Positions 34,597 through 42,641 of a stretch of DNA of 64,000 bases are shown in pieces. This DNA is from Tenacibaculum skagerrakense (GTDB lineage Bacteria > Bacteroidota > Bacteroidia > Flavobacteriales > Flavobacteriaceae). The stretch is taken from the NCBI RefSeq assembly GCF_004345825.1, contig NZ_SLXM01000004.1, forward strand, positions 199,085 to 263,084, given 5' to 3'. The position numbers were made by a program, and so were the translations under genes. The stretch's first letter is position 1, and the number at the start of each line of letters is the position of its first letter. The notes under the pieces were generated by a model. The model had not been told where the DNA came from. It saw only the letters and a list, made by a program, of their open reading frames with translations, and did not search any database.

Positions 34597-35235
34597 CTAA
34601 TGAATTAAAATAAGATCATTGTTTCTTAATGATTTGAATAATGTTTTTATAAAATTATGAATGTTCTTTTTAGTATTGTCTGTATCTGTAACTTCTATTT
34701 CACCTCTCCAAAGAAGTTGTCTTTCTTTTTCAGGACAAATACAATACAATGAAGTTTCGACAGTATAAACCGTATAGTCTTCTTTTTTTCCTTTTTCACG
34801 TAAATATTCATACTGATTACCATAGTAGTAATCTTCAAAAGTTTGATTACTTGTCATAAATTGATGAAGCATACTGGCGGTGTAATATCTTTTCTCAGTG
34901 CCAGTAACTTTGGTAAGAAGAATGGCATCAAATTCGGCATTCAATAAGGTCTTTTCAATTTCATTTAGTTCTTCTATGGTTTTCTTCTCCTTCGTAAAAG
35001 AATCTTCAAAAAAGTCGATACTTTTTACTGCTCTAACATTTTCTTCTTCAAAAGCATGTACTAGACTTTTTTCAAATTGTTCTCTTAATTTAAAATCTCC
35101 TTCTAACCCAATGATAAAAAGTTTGTTCGATTCGAAAAAACCAGTTTCTGGATCTTTATACTGATGGATTAAATACGTAGTAGCACAGCTAGTAGTTAAA
35201 AGAGCAACGAAGGTAATTAATATGATATTTTTCAT
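34597..35235 (-). CDS. Hypothetical lipoprotein, 212 residues
   Basis: It starts with a lipoprotein signal (IILITFVALLTTSCATTYLI, Cys about 17). The mature part has KLFIIGLEGDFKLREQFEKS and LLNAEFDAILLTKVTGTEKR and ends KNIHNFIKTLFKSLRNNDLI. This is an alpha/beta pattern seen in small envelope proteins that resemble the DUF4136/LPP20-like group, but I cannot assign it. It follows the TerB-like gene by 7 bp behind an FNR-like promoter. Confidence 0.65.
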   Translation of the reverse strand: MKNIILITFVALLTTSCATTYLIHQYKDPETGFFESNKLFIIGLEGDFKLREQFEKSLVHAFEEENVRAVKSIDFFEDSFTKEKKTIEELNEIEKTLLNAEFDAILLTKVTGTEKRYYTASMLHQFMTSNQTFEDYYYGNQYEYLREKGKKEDYTVYTVETSLYCICPEKERQLLWRGEIEVTDTDNTKKNIHNFIKTLFKSLRNNDLILIH

Positions 35236-35242
35236 GAATCAT

Positions 35243-35590
35243 TTATTGTTTTAATAATCTTTTAAGACCAAGAGCTAAATTTCTTTCCATTATCGAAAAA
35301 TCGTTATCTGTTTTAAATACTTCTTTCATTTGATTAGTTAGTGATTGGATTTCTTCTTCTGAATAGTTAAAATCATTTATAGTACTTATAATTTTAGTAA
35401 TAGCTTCATAATCATTATCATTGTTAAATTCCTCTTGCATTTTAAGAAAGATGTCTTCGAAAACTTGATTCTTAATTAGTTCAATTTCCTCTTCTCTTTG
35501 GGTTAAGTCAGCATTCATCGCATAAATCAACAAATACGCTTTAAATTCTTGACCATTCCAGTTTGTTTTTATTGATGTAGAAGTTTTCAT
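35243..35590 (-). CDS. TerB-like helical protein (paralogue A)
   Basis: 115 residues, all-helical and soluble. The segment EFKAYLLIYAMNADLTQREE followed by EIELIKNQV, and the end DFSIMERNLALGLKRLLKQ, are repeated almost word for word in the protein at 36704 (LKAYLLIYAMNADKKLTQEE, DFSIVERNIAIGLKRILDF). The pattern, with acidic residues near the N-terminal helix, resembles the TerB fold, thought to bind metal or sit at the membrane in stress complexes. It is first in a two-gene operon behind an FNR-like site. Confidence 0.6.
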   Translation of the reverse strand: MKTSTSIKTNWNGQEFKAYLLIYAMNADLTQREEEIELIKNQVFEDIFLKMQEEFNNDNDYEAITKIISTINDFNYSEEEIQSLTNQMKEVFKTDNDFSIMERNLALGLKRLLKQ

Positions 35591-35633
35591 AATAGTACGT
35601 TTTAGATTTAGGAGTTGTGAATAATATTTGTAA

Positions 35634-35676
35634 TAAAATTACCCTGACAATCTTATTTTTAAAATGATATTTATCA
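35634..35676 (-). promoter_or_regulatory. FNR-like operator and -7 box of the TerB-like/lipoprotein operon
   Basis: The perfect palindrome TGATATTTATCA (35665-35676, plus-strand reading) is followed on the minus strand after 23 bp by TAATTTTA (35634-35641), 5/6 to TAnnTTTG, 44 bp from the start codon. Confidence 0.65.
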
Positions 35677-35728
35677 GCTTTATAGAAATTAACACTTTTG
35701 ATATAGAGGTTTTTAGCTTCCTTTTTGC

Positions 35729-35771
35729 TGATATAAATCATTGTTACTAAAAGTCGTTTATAGTAGTTTTA
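35729..35771 (+). promoter_or_regulatory. FNR-like operator and -7 box of the Usp gene at 35800
   Basis: TGATATAAATCA (35729-35740), 23 bp, then TAGTTTTA (35764-35771), 5/6 to TAnnTTTG and 28 bp before the start codon. Two separate operators therefore serve the two divergent transcripts. Confidence 0.65.
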
Positions 35772-35799
35772 TCTTATATTAGAGCAAACACATTAATTA

Positions 35800-36645
35800 A
35801 TGAAAAATATATTACTACCTGTCGACTTTTCAAAAAATTCTCTAGATGCTTTGTTCTATACAATAAAGTTATTTAAAGATAGATCTTGTAATTTTTATAT
35901 TTTACACACATTTGAAGTAAAAACACCGTTTTTTACGAGTAGACTTAATAAGGAGAAAGGAAGATTAACGTATGAAAATAATCTAGAATCAGTAGAGGAT
36001 CAATTCAATGATTTATTGATGGATATTTCAGAAATTCCGGAAGCAGAAAACCACTCATTTAAAACCTTAGCTATTACTAAACCATTAATACAAACTATTC
36101 ATAAAACAATAGAAATGAGAAATATTGATTTGGTGATAATGGGTACCAAAGGAGCGAGTGGATTAAAAGAAGTATTATTTGGTAGTAATACTGTGAAAGT
36201 ATTAAAATCAATATATAATACGCCATTATTAATCGTTCCTGAGGAAGCTGATAAATTCACATTAAATAAAATAGCATTTGCTACAGCTTTTAAAAATGGG
36301 TATAAAGAAAGTTCATTAGCTACTCTCAGCATGCTTTGTGATCTATTTAAGTCTGAACTAGACATAGTTTATCTTGATAATCAAGAGCCATTAACTTCAG
36401 AGGAAACAGAAAATAAAAAGACTTTAGAAAAAGCTTTAGATGGTGTTAACTATAACTTTACGTTTGTAGATAAGACTAAATCTACAGAAAAACATATTAG
36501 AGAGTATGTCGGAGGTCTAGATTTTGATCTTTTGGTTATGATTAAGTACGGACATGATGATTTTTATAACTGGACCAACGAACCAGTTATTAATAAATTA
36601 GGATATCGTACGAAACTTCCTTTTTTAATTCTACCAAATGAATAA
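35800..36645 (+). CDS. Universal stress protein, tandem UspA domains
   Basis: 281 residues with two Usp folds (about 1-147 and 150-281). Domain 1 opens KNILLPVDFSKNSLDALFYT and carries the nucleotide-binding block VIMGTKGASGLKEVLFGSNT. Domain 2 keeps the fold (DFDLLVMIKYGHDDFYNW) but not the glycine motif. A close paralogue of the proteins at 11840, 40480 and 42642. It is followed by a TerB-like gene 58 bp downstream, probably on the same transcript. Confidence 0.87.
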   Translation: MKNILLPVDFSKNSLDALFYTIKLFKDRSCNFYILHTFEVKTPFFTSRLNKEKGRLTYENNLESVEDQFNDLLMDISEIPEAENHSFKTLAITKPLIQTIHKTIEMRNIDLVIMGTKGASGLKEVLFGSNTVKVLKSIYNTPLLIVPEEADKFTLNKIAFATAFKNGYKESSLATLSMLCDLFKSELDIVYLDNQEPLTSEETENKKTLEKALDGVNYNFTFVDKTKSTEKHIREYVGGLDFDLLVMIKYGHDDFYNWTNEPVINKLGYRTKLPFLILPNE

Positions 36646-36703
36646 GTGAATTTTGTTATGCCTTGTAATAAAAATCGATTAGCGAACCTAAATAAATAAA
36701 AAA

Positions 36704-37033
36704 ATGAGAGATAAATGGACACTAGAAGAACTTAAAGCATACTTGCTTATTTATGCTATGAATGCAGATAAAAAATTAACGCAAGAGGAAGTAGAAGTGA
36801 TTAAACGTTATGTGAGTCCTAAAACATTTATAAAGGTGCATAATGAGTTTGATAATGATAAACATCATCAAAGAATAGAAAAAATTAACGCAGCAATTAA
36901 AAGTCTAAATCTTACCAAAAATGAAATTCAAAATTTATTCTATGATGTTGAAGAGGTTTTTAATGCTGATAAAGACTTTTCTATAGTAGAAAGAAATATT
37001 GCAATAGGATTGAAAAGGATTTTAGATTTTTAG
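36704..37033 (+). CDS. TerB-like helical protein (paralogue B)
   Basis: 109 residues, soluble and helical, and a clear paralogue of the protein encoded at 35243 on the other side of the Usp gene (shared LKAYLLIYAMNAD block and the DFSI-ERN-A-GLKR end). No operator of its own is seen, so it is likely read from the Usp promoter. Function unknown. Confidence 0.6.
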   Translation: MRDKWTLEELKAYLLIYAMNADKKLTQEEVEVIKRYVSPKTFIKVHNEFDNDKHHQRIEKINAAIKSLNLTKNEIQNLFYDVEEVFNADKDFSIVERNIAIGLKRILDF

Positions 37034-37103
37034 AATAAGAATGCTATCTAAAATAAAAGAAAATGATAATTTAACCCCTTGAATTAATTTCTAGTAAATA
37101 GAA

Positions 37104-37568
37104 TTAATTAGAGGGTTTTACCATTATACAAGCATTCATAAAGAAATTATCCTTGTCAATATTTTCTATAAAGAAATCGTTAAGTTCTTTTTCAGATGTA
37201 ATCTCACCTTTAAGTAGTTCAGGATTTACCTCGTAAAAACGTAAAGTGTCTTTTTCAACTTCATATCCGTAAAAAAGATTGTTACTTCCCGTAGTTGATA
37301 TAATGTTGATTATGTTATACTCTTTTATTTTTAGGGAATACGCTTTTAGTACTTCGTTCGTATCGAAAACCAGTTGATAGTTGAAATCGTCAAGAGCTTT
37401 AATTTTTAAGGTATCGCTATCTTGATTAATGATACATGGAGTTGTCCAAGTGCCTAATAAATCGTTATCTATTTTATCTTTTTTAGGAAGTCCAAATTTA
37501 GATTCTAAAGTACATCCTGTAATAATAAATAATAATAATAAGCTAATTTTAAAAATTGATTTTATCAT
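37104..37568 (-). CDS. Hypothetical lipoprotein, 154 residues
   Basis: The lipoprotein signal is SIFKISLLLLFIITGCTLES (Cys about 19). The mature domain begins with LLGTWTTPCIINQDSDTLKI, which looks like a small lipocalin-like beta barrel (GTW start), and contains two further Cys-free strands. I cannot assign it to a named family. It lies 18 bp after the TerB-family gene and shares its FNR-like promoter. Confidence 0.6.
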   Translation of the reverse strand: MIKSIFKISLLLLFIITGCTLESKFGLPKKDKIDNDLLGTWTTPCIINQDSDTLKIKALDDFNYQLVFDTNEVLKAYSLKIKEYNIINIISTTGSNNLFYGYEVEKDTLRFYEVNPELLKGEITSEKELNDFFIENIDKDNFFMNACIMVKPSN

Positions 37569-37586
37569 GACGTCGTTTTATTAATA

Positions 37587-37997
37587 TCACGCGATTTCTT
37601 TGTTAAACTCTACACTGAGTTTCGCAAGTAAAACGAGTTCGGATTTATTTTTTTGAGAAAAAGAGCTTGCAATTTTACCAGAGGTTTCTATAATTAAAGC
37701 TTTAATGTCTGGTGTAAAGAAATACGAATGATTTTGATAGTATTCTATAAAATCGTTATAACAATCTTCCGATGTTGCATTTTTACTAAACAACCAATCA
37801 AAAACAATTTCTATTTGATACACTGTGTCCGTACCAAAAACATCAAACGTTTCATCAACTTGTAACCAATTTTCTTTTACTACTTTTTTTAAAACCTTTA
37901 ACTCTTCAGGAGCAACAATATTATCGGCCTTAGCAACAGCATAAAATATTTTGGCAATATTTTGATAAAATGTAATATTTAGGTTTTTGGCATTCAT
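37587..37997 (-). CDS. TerB-family protein
   Basis: 136 residues with the TerB start pattern: FYQNIAKIFYAVAKADNIVA followed by PEELKVLKKVVKENW (about 10-45). This helical repeat carries the acidic metal-binding positions of TerB/DjlA N-domains. The rest is helical (IVFDWLFSKNATSEDCYNDF). It is divergent from the PAS sensor kinase gene. One palindrome between them has a perfect -7 box for this gene, so control by the kinase's regulator is plausible. Confidence 0.65.
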   Translation of the reverse strand: MNAKNLNITFYQNIAKIFYAVAKADNIVAPEELKVLKKVVKENWLQVDETFDVFGTDTVYQIEIVFDWLFSKNATSEDCYNDFIEYYQNHSYFFTPDIKALIIETSGKIASSFSQKNKSELVLLAKLSVEFNKEIA

Positions 37998-38014
37998 TTC
38001 TAGATATTTAGTTA

Positions 38015-38057
38015 CAAAACTAAAGCAGGGTTAAAGGATGAGAAATGATAAAAGTCA
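38015..38057 (-). promoter_or_regulatory. FNR-like operator between the TerB gene and the PAS kinase gene
   Basis: Minus strand: TGACTTTTATCA (38046-38057), 23 bp, TAGTTTTG (38015-38022), 6/6 to TAnnTTTG and 18 bp before the TerB start codon. In the plus direction TATCTTTA begins at 38082, one base further than the standard spacing, so the kinase operon may share the operator (autoregulation). Confidence 0.6.
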
Positions 38058-38108
38058 GTTTTGTATTTTTTAGAAAGAACTTATCTTTACTGGAAATACA
38101 AATAATTA

Positions 38109-39356
38109 ATGTTTTCAAAAGAAGATAAAGTCGTTTTTGATACCCTTTTTGAAGCAGTTTCTGAAGCTGTAGTTGTAGTAGATGAATTCCAGAAAATCAC
38201 AGTAATTAACTCCTCTGCCGAACAAATGTTTGGCTATAAAAAAGAAGAGTTATTGAATGAGCATTTAGAAATACTAATTCCTCAAAAGTATAAACAACAT
38301 CATGGTACTCATTTTAAAAGTTTTCTTGGTACAAAAGAAAAAAGACAAATGGGAACAGGTAGAGATTTATATGCAGTTCACAAAGAAGGAAATGTTTTTC
38401 CCATTGAAGTTGGTTTAAATCCGCTTGAAATACAAGGAGAAAAATACATTATGGCGTTAGTGGTAGATATTTCATTAAGAAAGCATCAAGAACTTGAAAT
38501 TTTAGAGTTGAATACGAAGCTAGAAAACAAAGTAAAAGAGCGTACACGAAATTTAAAAACAACTGTAGAAGAGTTAGAAAAAATTAATATAGAGCTAGAT
38601 AAAGAGAATAAAAGAAGGATAGAAGCTGAACAAAAAGCTAAAGTTGCATTAAAGAAAGAGCGAGAATTGAATGAATTAAAAACTAAGTTTTTGTCTTTAG
38701 TATCTCATGAGTTTAAAACGCCTCTAAGTGGTATACTTACTTCTAGTATGTTATTAGCAAAATATAAACTTACCGAGCAACAAGATAAAAGAGAGAAGCA
38801 TTTGTCTGTAATTAACAATAAGGTTCATTATTTAAATAACATTTTAAATGATTTTCTTTCTATTGAAAAATTAGAAAAAGGAGAAGTAAATTACAATCTT
38901 TCTAGTTTTAGCGTAAAAGGCGCTATTGAAAAAACAATTGAGAACTTAGGATTATTAAGAAAAAGCGGACAAATTATTGTTGTAGAAAGCACAGCTGATG
39001 AAGCCCTAATTTATCATGATGAAAAGATTATGGAACTTACGTTATCTAACTTAGTGAGTAATGCTATCAAATATTCACCTGAAAACGCAACAATTACTAT
39101 TACGTTAGCTCAAAACGAACAAGAAACATTAATACAAGTTATTGATAACGGATTTGGTATTCCAGAAAAAGATCAAAAAAATATTTTCCAACGCTATTTT
39201 AGAGCAGAGAATGTCTTATTAAATCAAGGAACAGGAATTGGATTGAATATCGTAAAAAGTCATTTAGAAAATTTAGGAGGAACAATTACATTTGTAAGCG
39301 AAGAAAATAAAGGTTCAGCCTTCTCTATAAAACTACCAAATAAAGCCCGAGTATGA
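38109..39356 (+). CDS. Soluble PAS-domain histidine kinase, FixL-like
   Basis: 415 residues with no signal peptide or membrane helix. A single PAS domain (about 9-125) has ILIPQKYKQHHGTHFKSFLG. Its H65 aligns with the proximal haem His of rhizobial FixL (pattern P-x2-Y-x3-H), and R85 in GTGR with the FixL Arg region. A coiled coil (about 128-190) leads to the H-box VSHEFKTPLSGIL (H200) and an ATPase domain with DNGFGIPE and GTGIGLNIVKSHLE. It overlaps the receiver-Crp gene by 4 bases. O2 sensing is plausible but not proven, since this His is found in non-haem PAS domains as well. Confidence 0.82.
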   Translation: MFSKEDKVVFDTLFEAVSEAVVVVDEFQKITVINSSAEQMFGYKKEELLNEHLEILIPQKYKQHHGTHFKSFLGTKEKRQMGTGRDLYAVHKEGNVFPIEVGLNPLEIQGEKYIMALVVDISLRKHQELEILELNTKLENKVKERTRNLKTTVEELEKINIELDKENKRRIEAEQKAKVALKKERELNELKTKFLSLVSHEFKTPLSGILTSSMLLAKYKLTEQQDKREKHLSVINNKVHYLNNILNDFLSIEKLEKGEVNYNLSSFSVKGAIEKTIENLGLLRKSGQIIVVESTADEALIYHDEKIMELTLSNLVSNAIKYSPENATITITLAQNEQETLIQVIDNGFGIPEKDQKNIFQRYFRAENVLLNQGTGIGLNIVKSHLENLGGTITFVSEENKGSAFSIKLPNKARV

Positions 39357-40402
39357 AAACCATTTTACTAATTGAAGATGATGTTACGTTAAGAGAAAAT
39401 ACGGAAGAACTTCTAGAACTTTCTGGGTATTATAAAGTCATTACAGCTGCTAATGGTAAAATAGGTGTTGCTAAAGCTATTGAAGAAGTTCCTGATATTA
39501 TTGTTTGTGATATTATGATGCCAGAGTTAGATGGCTATGGAGTTCTTGAAGCTTTATCTGAAAATGCAGCAACGCAGTTTATACCTTTTATCTTTTTATC
39601 TGCCAAAACGGAAAGAGGTGATATTAGAAAAGGAATGAATTTGGGTGCCGATGATTATATTACTAAGCCTTTTACAGAGGAAGAACTATTAGAAGCAATT
39701 GAGAGTAGATTGGCTAAGTCGTCAATTTTACAAGAAAGAAGAGAGTCGTCTCAGCCTACAGAAGAAGAAGGAGTTTTAAGAAGTTTAAACGATTTAAAAA
39801 ATTTCTTTGATGATAATGGAAAAGTATTTGAATTTAAAGAAGATGAGTTAGTTTATAAGGAAGGAGATAACTCAAACTACATTTATTTGGTTACAAAAGG
39901 AGCGGTAAAATGTTCAAAATTAAATGAGCAAGGAAAGAATTTAACCACCTCATTATACAAAGAAGACGATTTATTTGGATATACTTCTTTTTTACAAAAC
40001 CAAGCGTACCAAGAAACGGCAATAGCCATTAGTAAAACAGAATTGGTTGGAATTAAAAAGTCTGAGTTAGTAAACGTACTTCAAAACAATCATAAAGTTG
40101 TACTAGAATTAGTCGATTTACTTACAGATAATTTAACAGATGTAAAAGATCAATTATTAGATATGGCGTATAATTCCGTTCATAAAAAAACGGCAGATAC
40201 CTTATTAATGTTTGCAGAGAGAATTAATAGAAAACCAGAAGATCCAATAAAAATTTCACGTTACGACTTGGCAAGTGTTGCCGGTATAGCTACCGAAACA
40301 TTAATTAGAAGTATCTCTAAATTAAAGAAACAAGGATTAATAGCTATTGAAGGACGAAATATTAAAATTTTAGATTTAGAAGCATTGAAATTAGTTGAAT
40401 GA
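39353..40402 (+). CDS. Response regulator with receiver domain fused to Crp/Fnr-type output
   Basis: 349 residues. A receiver domain (1-125) has D9/D10, phospho-acceptor D53 in VCDIMMPELDGYG and Lys in DDYITKPFTEEE. It is joined to a cNMP-binding-like domain (about 150-265, DELVYKEGDNSNYIYLVTKG) and a Crp helix-turn-helix (RYDLASVAGIATETLIRSIS). The recognition helix keeps E315 and R319, the pair FNR uses to read TGA, which suits the TGAT-N4-ATCA palindromes found here. It merges the roles of FixJ and FixK in one protein. Most likely it is phosphorylated by the kinase encoded just before it. Confidence 0.85.
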   Translation: MKTILLIEDDVTLRENTEELLELSGYYKVITAANGKIGVAKAIEEVPDIIVCDIMMPELDGYGVLEALSENAATQFIPFIFLSAKTERGDIRKGMNLGADDYITKPFTEEELLEAIESRLAKSSILQERRESSQPTEEEGVLRSLNDLKNFFDDNGKVFEFKEDELVYKEGDNSNYIYLVTKGAVKCSKLNEQGKNLTTSLYKEDDLFGYTSFLQNQAYQETAIAISKTELVGIKKSELVNVLQNNHKVVLELVDLLTDNLTDVKDQLLDMAYNSVHKKTADTLLMFAERINRKPEDPIKISRYDLASVAGIATETLIRSISKLKKQGLIAIEGRNIKILDLEALKLVE

Positions 40403-40445
40403 TGATTTTTGTCATTTTTTAACCTATCTTGGATGGATACTTTTA
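40403..40445 (+). promoter_or_regulatory. FNR-like operator and -7 box of the 40480 Usp gene
   Basis: TGATTTTTGTCA (40403-40414) overlaps the end of the regulator gene's tail region. After 23 bp comes TACTTTTA (40438-40445), 5/6 to TAnnTTTG, 34 bp before the ATG at 40480. Confidence 0.58.
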
Positions 40446-40479
40446 CCTAGTAATATTTAAGTGATTAAAAGTGTTTACC

Positions 40480-41271
40480 ATGAAAAACATTCTTTTTTTA
40501 ACCGACTTTTCCGAATCTTCAATGGAAGCAATACATTATGTATGTACAATGTTTTCTAAAGAAGATAAAAACTACTTTATACTTAATGTTAGTAAAGCAG
40601 GAAGTCTATCTTTATCAAGCTTGATGAGTTCTGAGAGTATTTATGATACGGTAATTCGAGATAACAAGGAGAAGTTAAAGATCATCAAACATACGCTAGA
40701 AGAGCAATACAAAACTAACTTTAAAGTAAGTATCCGTTTTAATAGTTTTATTGACGCGGTTGAAGAGTATGTTTCGAAACATAATATCGATTTAATTGTT
40801 TCTGGTTTTGACGGAGCCAATAGTATTGAAGAAAAAATATTTGGAAGCAATACACTTAATCTTATTCGTTCTTTAGAGACGGATACATTAATCGTACCGC
40901 AAGAAGTAACCCATGCAACAACAAATTCAGTGCTTTGTTTGTTAGATGAACAAGATAATTTACGTATTGTTTTAAAAAAACCGTTCTTAAAAGATAAAAA
41001 GTTAAACATTGTTCGCATTGTAAACAATGGTAATTATAGCGAAGCAAGTAAAGATCAATTTTTAGTAAAAGAGCATTCAAATGTAGATTATAAGGTAATC
41101 GCTAATATTCCAATGGAATATGTGAAATCGTATGAAATGCAAACTAAAAGTATCGATTTATCGGTGCTGTTGGTACAAGAATCATCGGTTTTAGAGCGTT
41201 TGTTTACAGATAATTCTACTACAAAAATTAGTAAGAGTTTACTAAAGCCAATCCTAATTTTACATCAATAA
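40480..41271 (+). CDS. Universal stress protein, divergent tandem type
   Basis: 263 residues from the ATG at 40480. A GTG three codons upstream is less likely, because MKNILFLTDFSESS aligns with the starts of the other Usp proteins. Domain 1 carries LIVSGFDGANSIEEKIFGSN, a variant of the nucleotide-binding block with D/N in place of the usual T-K-G, so ATP binding is uncertain. Domain 2 is degenerate. It follows the sensor-regulator pair and precedes a DUF3298-type lipoprotein by 9 bp. Confidence 0.8.
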   Translation: MKNILFLTDFSESSMEAIHYVCTMFSKEDKNYFILNVSKAGSLSLSSLMSSESIYDTVIRDNKEKLKIIKHTLEEQYKTNFKVSIRFNSFIDAVEEYVSKHNIDLIVSGFDGANSIEEKIFGSNTLNLIRSLETDTLIVPQEVTHATTNSVLCLLDEQDNLRIVLKKPFLKDKKLNIVRIVNNGNYSEASKDQFLVKEHSNVDYKVIANIPMEYVKSYEMQTKSIDLSVLLVQESSVLERLFTDNSTTKISKSLLKPILILHQ

Positions 41272-41280
41272 AGTTTAAAA

Positions 41281-42159
41281 ATGAAAAACACAAAAATAAT
41301 TTTCTCAATTCTATTCGGTTCAGCTGTTATATTTTCTTGTAAACCAAATTCTGAAAAAAAAGATGAGGTTAATTCGGTTATGCACGATTCTATAGTACAT
41401 GATGTAGATACGCCAATGATGGAAACCGATTCTCTATATTTAAAAGGAAACGAATTAAAGGTTATTCCAATTAAAGAAGTAAAAGATGATGCATTAGTAG
41501 TTCAAAAATATCTTGAAAGCAGACGTTTTAGAAAAGAGACAGAAACTTATATAATTGATTTTTGTTATCCTTACTTAAAAGAAGACGTAAATCCTAAATT
41601 CAAGCTTTTTAATGAGTATGTTAAGAATGATCTTTTAAAGTTACCAGAGATTGAAAGAAACATTATTGAGAGTCAAGAATTGTTATGTGATACTTTAAAT
41701 GTTAAATTAACTAACGAACACAGAGTTGCAGATTATAAAGTGTTTCTCCAAAATGAAAAGGAGTTAAGTGTGTTGTTTTATTTAGAAAATCATTACACCC
41801 ATACGAAGTCTACTTACTATACTTTTAAAACGGTAAATTTTGATATGGTTAATGGGAAGTTATTAAACTTTGAGGATTTTTTTGATACTGATGATACCCA
41901 AGAAGCACTAGATATTATCAATATGGAAATTAGTACTTCTATTAGAAATGGAGATATGTTTTACGAGTGTTTTACAGTAAGTAAAGAAGATTTTGAAAAC
42001 GCAAAAAACGATTTTGTGTTTAAAGACAATAGCATCATATTTTATTTTAACGATTGTGTTATGTGCCCTGCTTTTGTAGGAACGTATGAAATAGAAATTC
42101 CATTAGAACGTTTTAAACCGATACTAAAAAAGGAAATAATAGAAGAACTAGGAGTTTGA
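41281..42159 (+). CDS. DUF3298/RsiV-like lipoprotein
   Basis: 292 residues. A lipoprotein signal (IIFSILFGSAVIFSCKPN, Cys about 20) precedes a domain with STYYTFKTVNFDMVNGKLLN, FEDFFD, and near the end DNSIIFYFNDCVMCPAFVGT. This order (T-V-N-F-D... F-x-D-F-F ... E-I-P-L) is that of DUF3298 proteins related to the anti-sigma factor RsiV extracellular domain. No membrane helix follows the signal, so it is a lipid-anchored periplasmic protein. A C-x2-C pair (CVMC) may form a disulfide. It is co-transcribed with the Usp gene. Confidence 0.65.
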   Translation: MKNTKIIFSILFGSAVIFSCKPNSEKKDEVNSVMHDSIVHDVDTPMMETDSLYLKGNELKVIPIKEVKDDALVVQKYLESRRFRKETETYIIDFCYPYLKEDVNPKFKLFNEYVKNDLLKLPEIERNIIESQELLCDTLNVKLTNEHRVADYKVFLQNEKELSVLFYLENHYTHTKSTYYTFKTVNFDMVNGKLLNFEDFFDTDDTQEALDIINMEISTSIRNGDMFYECFTVSKEDFENAKNDFVFKDNSIIFYFNDCVMCPAFVGTYEIEIPLERFKPILKKEIIEELGV

Positions 42160-42193
42160 TAAGCATTGTTCAAATTCTACAGCTAGAAATACC

Positions 42194-42225
42194 AAGCAAG
42201 ATGTTTATCATCTTGCTTTTTTTAT
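42194..42225 (+). terminator. Intrinsic terminator
   Basis: AAGCAAGATG-TTTAT-CATCTTGCTT followed by a T-run closes the Usp/DUF3298 transcript before the HPF operon. Confidence 0.8.
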
Positions 42226-42251
42226 TAAAAAAACTAAAAAAATCGATAAAC

Positions 42252-42294
42252 TGATTTATATCATTACACAAAAATCAAATTGTCAATAGCTTTG
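42252..42294 (+). promoter_or_regulatory. FNR-like operator and -7 box of the HPF-Usp-baeRF operon
   Basis: TGATTTATATCA (42252-42263), 23 bp, TAGCTTTG (42287-42294), 6/6 to TAnnTTTG and 23 bp before the HPF start codon. One of the clearest members of the set. Confidence 0.7.
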
Positions 42295-42317
42295 TTTAAA
42301 ACAAAAAGATAAACGTT

Positions 42318-42608
42318 ATGGCAAACATTAATATTCAGTTCATTCAAATGACAACCAGTGATAATTTGGAAATTTTCATTTTAAAAAAGCTAGAAAAGAT
42401 TACTAAGTTTTACAATAATCTTATTGATATTAATGTATATATCAAATACGAAAATAGTTCAGAAAATAAAGGAAGGATTTGTGAGGTTGAAATGAAACAA
42501 CCAGGACTACATTTATTTGCATCTGCAAATGAAGAAGATTATCAAGTTGCTGTTACTAAAGCAGTAGATCAAGTTAAAAGACAGTTAGATAAACATAAGG
42601 CAGCTTAA
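42318..42608 (+). CDS. hpf: Ribosome hibernation promoting factor, short form (HPF/YfiA)
   Basis: 96 residues beginning NINIQFIQMTTSDNLEIFIL, with the fold and C-terminus (ASANEEDYQVAVTKAVDQVK then RQLDKHK) of the short HPF/RaiA family. These proteins bind the decoding region of the 30S subunit and silence ribosomes in starved cells. It is first in an operon with a Usp gene (33 bp) and an eRF1-like gene. This gives a compact unit for putting ribosomes to rest, driven by an FNR-like promoter. Confidence 0.85.
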   Translation: MANINIQFIQMTTSDNLEIFILKKLEKITKFYNNLIDINVYIKYENSSENKGRICEVEMKQPGLHLFASANEEDYQVAVTKAVDQVKRQLDKHKAA

Positions 42609-42641
42609 TTTTAATTACTCATCTATTAAAACTTACTAAAA

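Noticed and set aside
35541..35741. Minus-strand frame of 66 codons
   Set aside because: It covers the FNR-like promoter and the start of the TerB-like gene and has biased, repetitive Lys/Asn composition.
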